A stretch of 35,000 nucleotides of DNA from Theodoxus fluviatilis (Eukaryota > Mollusca > Gastropoda > Cycloneritida > Neritidae), in assembly GCA_034096865.1 (NCBI GenBank), contig JAWQFJ010026952.1, positions 1 to 35,000 on the forward strand, written 5' to 3'. The notes below the pieces were generated by a model. That model was not told where the DNA came from, searched no databases, and worked only from the letters and a program-made list of their open reading frames with translations. The position numbers and the translations under genes were made by a program. How positions within the stretch are numbered: the stretch's first letter is position 1; each line of letters begins with the position of its first letter. This document shows, piece by piece, positions 29,808 through 35,000 of the stretch.

Positions 29808-30415
29808 GGGGGGGGGGTGCAATTACATTTAATTTTACTAGTGCATTCCTATATTTATCAGCATCTCTCTCTCTGCACCCACCCACCCCTTTTTATTTTG
29901 GCTGGGGGGGGGGGGGGGGGTGCAATTACATCACTATATTTATCAACATATTTCTCTTTCCATTTTTTTAATGTATTATCATTGTTTATGTATTTTATTT
30001 CTTTAATTTATTTAGTTAGTTTTTTGGCTGGGGGTGGAATTACATTTACATTACTATATTTATCAGCATCTCTTTCTCTTTTTTGTTCTGCCGAGGGAGG
30101 GGGGGGGGTGCAATTACATTTACATTACTATATTTATCAGCTTCTCTCTTTCTTTTTTTTAAGCCGAGGAGGGGGGGGGGGTGCAATTATATTTACATTC
30201 CAATATTTATCAACATCTCTTTCCCTGAGTCTCTCTCTCATTTTTTTGTCTTTTTGCTTGGGGGGGGGGGGTGCAATTACATTTACATTACTACATTATC
30301 AACATATCTCTTTTTTTTCTTTCTTTCTTTCTTTCTTTTCTTCTTTTTTTTTTTTTTTGTCCCGCTGGGGGGGGTGCAATTGCACCCATTGCACCCCCCC
30401 CCAGATCCGCCCCTG
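29066..30415 (+). mobile_element. Non-autonomous DNA transposon with 16-bp TIRs and 6-bp target duplication
   Basis: The element starts CAGGGGCGGATCTGGG and ends with its exact reverse complement CCCAGATCCGCCCCTG. CACCAT flanks both sides (29060-29065 and 30416-30421). The left part holds GCGAAGCGCCG palindromes and GGGGGCATGCCCCCC; the right two-thirds is a G-tract minisatellite. No transposase is present. The CAGGGGCGGA ends recall hAT-type elements, but a 6-bp duplication is unusual for hAT (normally 8 bp), so the superfamily is open. It lies in an intron of the MCMDC2-like gene. Confidence 0.8.
29696..30385 (+). repeat. G-tract minisatellite inside the DNA element, with (GT)n
   Basis: About seven units of the form G(7-18)-TGCAATTACATTTACATTAC, then a TATATTTATCA-type segment and a T/C-rich run, start near 29811, 29908, 30029, 30100, 30171, 30258 and 30366. 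Unit length varies with the T/C and G runs. A (GT)n tract sits at 29755-29804. Confidence 0.85.
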
Positions 30416-30862
30416 CACCATCATAGGAGGAGAATGTTTTGCTATCGCAAATGAGCATTCTCGACTGAAGATCAAAGGTCTTACACGCAGAGACAATGTA
30501 GATGAATGGCGAGAGCAGTCTAGGACAAAATCCCCTAGAGAAAAATATGGTGACCTCTTTTAACCTTTTAATGAATTGTATACGGTACATATATCTTGAT
30601 TGTGCATCGTAATATGATTTGGCTGTCCCACTAAACAGCTAACTGGTAGGTGTTCTAAGTGCTCAGATCACAAAATTGTATTATCTTCAGCCCGAGGATG
30701 AAGCATGTCGCAATCCATGTTTCTAGTCCAGTGGAGATTAAAAACATCACCGTATTGGGGTTTATCGATCGCGCATCTGTTGATGCGTGAATTCTACTCA
30801 GCAAGAAGTGAGCTCGGGAGTTGCTAAGAGACGTTCAGTGACAGGAAGCCACTACTGACAAA

Positions 30863-30958
30863 ATGTCCTATTTTAGGCGTGACTGCAACCCTCAGTCTGT
30901 TGGAGAAAAGTATGAATTTGCAGAGACGGTGGATGATGTGGTTGACGTCGGCATTCGG
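30863..30958 (+). CDS. Possible first coding exon of an unidentified plus-strand gene
   Basis: ATG at 30863 in a favourable context (ACAAAATGT) opens 32 codons (MSYFRRDCNPQSVGEKYEFA and onward to VGIR). They end exactly at a strong donor, CGG/GTAAGG, at 30959, phase 0. The composition is protein-like and acidic. I do not recognise the family and could not find following exons to the right. It lies inside an intron of the minus-strand MCMDC2-like gene, so it would be an antisense nested or overlapping gene. Chance cannot be excluded. Confidence 0.35.
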
Positions 30959-31346
30959 GTAAGGCCCTTTTCTTCGTTACGTCTCATTTAAGGTCGTCTT
31001 CCTGTGTTTTTCAATGTCTCTCCTGTTTGTAATCTCCTACCCCTCCACCCGCATTCCCACCCTCCATCCTCCGTCTCACGCCCTCTTTTTCTTTGTCGTG
31101 ATGGAAAAGCTAGTTTTGGATTTCCCCCAGTTCACGGTCACCCGTTTCTGATTCTCCATCTCCTGCACGTGTTTTTGTTCTTCCTCCTCCTGCTCCCACT
31201 GTTCCGCTGCTGCTGCTCCTCCTCCAGCTGGCAAACTCTTCCATGTGGTCAACTCTTAGCCGTAATCCACATCCTCTGTGCATTCCTTATCCCTATCTTG
31301 GTCTGAATATTCTTGTGGTCAAGTCCTGTTGTACTGTCCAAACCCT

Positions 31347-31579
<233 letters not shown>

Positions 31580-32275
31580 GGAACTTTAAATGAAATCTTC
31601 TGCGTCCAAATCCATCTAGTCGTTCAACTCAATCCTCGCCAAAATTCTAGCTACCTGTCTCAATCATCTTTTGCCACTATGCCATGTCACGGAAAGGTTA
31701 CTCACGTGTATTTTGACGTCCCCGACATGCCTGAAACCACCCCAGTCAGCTGATAGAATCCATTGTATGACGAGTTTCTCGAAATGTCTTTTATGCATCC
31801 AATCGTTGTGCTGCAAGGTAGCGAGAATCTTTATTCTTCAATATTATGCGTCATTCTGGCACACACAGAATGAAAATGCGTCTGACAGAATACAAGGCAT
31901 TTACGCGCACAGAAAATTCACATGATATTCCTCTAATCTGACGTAAAATATTATCATGTTTTCATTTTATGATGTCTACTCGTAAAATAATTCAGAGAGA
32001 TGTGTGCAAGATCGAGATTTCGTAGGGGTAAGCTTGCTGCTTTGCTACAAATTTACACAATTCTTTAATTACTCTCATGATAGGCCGTTGGCTCATGGTT
32101 TAAATGAATCGTAATTCTTGCACCATCTTTCACAATTATATGATATAGTAGGCCTAGTATTTGCTGAACGACCAAAACCGAAGAGGGCAGTTGTTTCGCT
32201 TGTGTCTCATTATGATTTAGATAAATTCAAAGCATCTCACATCCTACCCTGTATGAGTGCTCCAATATTGGAGAT

Positions 32276-32277
<2 letters not shown>

Positions 32278-32323
<46 letters not shown>
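32278..32323 (+). repeat. (TC)n microsatellite
   Basis: About 23 uninterrupted units. Confidence 0.95.
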
Positions 32324-32326
<3 letters not shown>

Positions 32327-32482
32327 GTGCGTACCCTGCGTGCCTGCGCGCGCGAGTTTGTGTAGGCCTATAGGCTACGTGTGGTGTGTGTTTACTGTAT
32401 GTGCACTCGTGCGCTTGTCAAGAAATATAGGCCTACTGAGTATGACTGCTCTAATGCGAAAGACAGTGAAAGGAAGACTCAC

Positions 32483-32589
32483 AAGCCGTCCAGGGCAGGC
32501 AGTGAGCTCAGTCTGAGGGAGACGGAGACCTGGGACAGACTCAGGCCTCCATGCAGCAGCTGCTGAGACTGGATGTACTGGAACACTAC
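32483..32589 (-). CDS. MCMDC2: MCMDC2-like gene, upstream exon
   Basis: A 107-base minus-strand exon between TTCCATTAG (acceptor) and GTGAGT (donor). It encodes VVFQYIQSQQLLHGGLSLSQ then VSVSLRLSSLPALDG plus two bases. The VFQ ... LS.QV.V.LRL..LP.L pattern matches the segment that precedes the zinc region in MCMDC2. Its two leftover bases fit the phase of the exon at 27956-28060. The intron to that exon is over 4 kb and contains the 1350-bp DNA element and several microsatellites. The N-terminal exon is expected at higher coordinates and is not seen; a young LTR element begins about 280 bases upstream. Confidence 0.65.
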
Positions 32590-32870
32590 CTAATGGAATG
32601 CAGCAGACAGGACACAATGAGATTTTGAACGTCTCCAGTAGCTCATCAAAACGTTTCCCAAACATAGGCTGAGTGGATGTGCATGTCAAACAAGCTATTC
32701 AACATATGAATTCCGCGCAAAAACATTTCGATTAGCATATTGATTCGCATGGTTCAACGCCAAAATAATTTTGAGACGCTATATCATACAAAAAACTTTC
32801 ATAATTTCATTAGTACATTTGAAAACTTCTCACATTAAAACGATTCGTAAGAGGCAAAAACACACACACA

Positions 32871-33662
32871 TGTGGTGGTCGGTGGTAAGGTTGGAGTCAA
32901 GTACGACGCAGGGGCGAAGTCGAGTTACTTTCCCACACTTTATTGGCCGTTGGTACAAGCTCTTAGTAAGATGAACCTCTTGACCGGGTGGTGAATTGGT
33001 CTCTCTGACCCAGATGGAATGGGGTCTCCCGCTCTCTGACCCAGATGGAATGGGGTCTCTCTGGCTGTGTGCCGTCTCCCCATTATCAAGCGAATGCACG
33101 GACCTCACAGGAGCCAGGGGATGGATTGTTCCACAGATCCTAACCCATGGCTCCCAAGTCGTGCTTGTATTTGGAAGGAAACAGGAATTACTTCATTGAA
33201 CTCGCTTTGAAATTACTTCTTACAAATGTTGCCTCATTCAGCATAACACCGTCTATTGAATGAATCATATGCCGTTGCAAGTGGTTGTCTTACTTGAGAG
33301 GAAACATTAGATTTATACTCGAAATGTTACAATTCAGATGCCAGAGTGGGAGGACGGCGCACTAGCCAGGGGTCACGCTAATGCAAGGAGTGATTGACAG
33401 GGCAGCTGCACTAACAATCAGACCACAGTAGAGGGGGGGTCACAGAGCGGTCAGCTGGTCAGCTTGCCTTACAGAAAGGATGGGGGAGGGGGGTTGGAGA
33501 GAGGTCTGACACACAGGATTGGGGGTGGGAAGAGACAGAAGAAGGGATATGTCAATAGAGGATGAACACAGCAGATGTACACTACACTTTGTGATAGGTG
33601 CACCTTATGACATGGACACAGTAGATGTACGATACACTCGGTGATAGGTGCACCTCATCACA
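32871..33662 (-). repeat. LTR (3' LTR in element orientation), 792 bp
   Basis: It contains a doubled segment CTCTGACCCAGATGGAATGG (about 33003 and 33034) and a minus-strand AATAAA about 65 bases from its minus-strand end. The outer flank is (CA)n. Confidence 0.8.
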
Positions 33663-34772
33663 TGCCCCCCGGTGAAATTGAATCAGTGTCCGCACTGATT
33701 GAAACAACAAAATACACAGTTCATGGCGTGACCGTTCACTAGAATGAATCCGAGGCAGGTATTTGACCAAAATCCAAGGTACATTCAACCATGACGAAAA
33801 AAAACAAAACACTCGCTCGTTACGTTCAAAGACTGGTATTTGACCAACAAATGTGACTAAGGCTGACGATTATCAGGGCCCAAAGTACATTTGAAATCTA
33901 TGAATAGAGCAGAATAAAAATAAACACTGACAACGTTGTCTGACATGAGATCACACGTTCAGAAGCATAGGCTGTATTTGACAGGCACTCATGATCTGAC
34001 GGTCTCATTCAGTTCTCTTTCCGACTTAATCAACTCTGGGGCGGGTGGACACTTCAATCGTTAAACACAACTTCAATGTGAATCTACTGTTCGTGGCTCG
34101 AAAATGGATAGGCAGCAAGGTGGCATGACATAATGAACAAACGAATTACTTACAGTAAGAGTCTCCATTCCAATGAAGGGAATCGCAACCATGTGTCTCA
34201 CAAAACTGTTCATGTTCTCTCAGCACGAAAATGAAAACGGCAGTCACAAAATACCGAAATGTTCATGAGGGGAATGAGTCCTAGAGGCGGGCGTGTGGAA
34301 TGCCAGCCGTTGTTTCAGCATTCCAGGGAAGGCGTCTGCTATCTTCGGGTGATGAGGGGCTTGGCTGGTGGTTCCAGTCTCATCAAAGGCAGGTTGGACG
34401 GGTGCCCCTGGAGAGACAGCTTCATGTTGTGGCTCCACGTCTGGACGATGTTGTGACAGGGATTCTCCAGTGGTGACGAGGAATCGAAGGGCGGGCGACG
34501 GGCTGCGACGGATGTCGTGCACTGCAGCGTGGCACTGACCATTTTCCTAGTGGTGAAGCGGAAGTTGAGGCCAAATCTGGAGAGTGGCAGAGACGGTATA
34601 TCCTTCATGCTGGAGGCGTCCGATGGCGAAATGGAGGCAGTAGATTTTAACCTCTGTGGAAAGCGTCAGGCTCCGATGGTAGTTGTAGTAACAGCACGAG
34701 GTCTCATCCTGCCGACAACGCCAAATGTGGTGGTAGAGCAAACTCGCTTCAACCCTGCTCTGCAGCGCCAAA
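33663..34772 (-). other. Internal region of the LTR retroelement
   Basis: Frames up to about 90 codons on either strand show no protease, RT, integrase or gag motif. ACGCCAAATGTGGTGGT at 34719 partly repeats the LTR junction GCGCCAAATGTGGTGGT at 34766, a 47-base step probably made by slippage near the primer site. Confidence 0.7.
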
Positions 34773-35000
34773 TGTGGTGGTCGGTGGTAAGGTTGGAGTC
34801 AAGTACGACGCAGGGGCGAAGTCGAGTTACTTTCCCACACTTTATTGGCCGTTGGTACAAGCTCTTAGTAAGATGAACCTCTTGACCGGGTGGTGAATTG
34901 GTCTCTCTGACCCAGATGGAATGGGGTCTCCCGCTCTCTGACCCAGATGGAATGGGGTCTCTCTGGCTGTGTGCCGTCTCCCCATTATCAAGCGAATGCA
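34773..35000 (-). repeat. Partial second LTR (5' LTR in element orientation)
   Basis: Its first 228 bases match the left LTR base for base by eye; the remainder lies outside the window. Confidence 0.85.

Larger units (their letters stand above)
32871..35000 (-). mobile_element. Non-autonomous LTR retroelement (TRIM/LARD-like), right LTR cut by window end
   Basis: Two direct repeats begin TGTGGTGGTCGG at 32871 and 34773 and look identical over the 228 bases of overlap, so the insertion is recent. The left repeat ends ...CATCACA at 33662, giving an LTR of about 792 bp with TGTG/CACA ends. Read on the minus strand, a purine tract ACCGGGGGGCA directly precedes the left LTR and a primer-binding-like TTTGGCGCTGCAG directly follows the right LTR. 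AATAAA lies in the LTR (plus-strand TTTATT at about 32939). All of these agree with minus orientation. The internal region is only about 1.1 kb and has no gag or pol. Confidence 0.82.

Noticed and set aside
29817..30563. 248-codon frame through the G-tract minisatellite
   Set aside because: It is made of repeat units (poly-Gly, Phe/Leu/Ser) and runs out of the element into unrelated flank.

Overview
The window is eukaryotic genomic DNA, most likely from a mollusc (probably a gastropod). Genes are sparse and partly split by introns, with non-LTR and LTR retroelements, DNA transposons nested in each other, and very many long (TC)n, (GA)n, (CA)n and (GT)n microsatellites. The mollusc assignment is inference from this overall character; no marker gene fixes the species.

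Layout. 1-1655: the 3' part of a non-LTR retrotransposon (RT, zinc knuckle, TTCG-type tail). 1656-5560: a second, decayed copy of the same family, broken at 4079-4944 by an ~866-bp repeat full of TGACCTTGA motifs. 5590-6107: a pyrimidine-rich satellite. 6548-6840: a small LINE 3' end on the minus strand. 7402-9705 and 18098-20518: two paralogous single-exon genes with a C-terminal FAM194 (ERICH6-like) domain and a CxxC...FCC cysteine block. They share a CRE-like promoter block at the same distance from the start codon. 12548-16990: a reverse-oriented second copy of the TGACCTTGA repeat, split by a complete 3.6-kb pogo-type DNA transposon (12945-16551) with TA target duplication, terminal inverted repeats and many subterminal GGGGCAAAACGCC-like motifs. 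Its 823-aa protein joins a pogo-type transposase, an OTU-type cysteine protease domain and a C-terminal PHD-like finger. This is the most striking item in the window.

21493-23093 is a solo LTR with GTAA duplications, interrupted in its TATA box by a 1.09-kb Tigger-like element that carries 60-bp tandem repeats. 24370-25520 is a CR1/L2-type LINE relic. 27520-32589 holds three minus-strand exons whose conceptual protein resembles MCMDC2 (MCM-domain-containing protein 2), including the MCM zinc-binding cysteines. A 1350-bp DNA element with 16-bp inverted repeats and a G-tract minisatellite (29066-30415) sits in one of its introns, as does a short plus-strand open exon (30863-30958). 32871-35000 is a young, non-autonomous LTR retroelement in minus orientation whose second LTR runs off the window.

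The host genes seen (two FAM194-like genes, MCMDC2 exons) show no obvious functional cooperation. The rest of the window is a record of successive transposon insertions that can be ordered by nesting.
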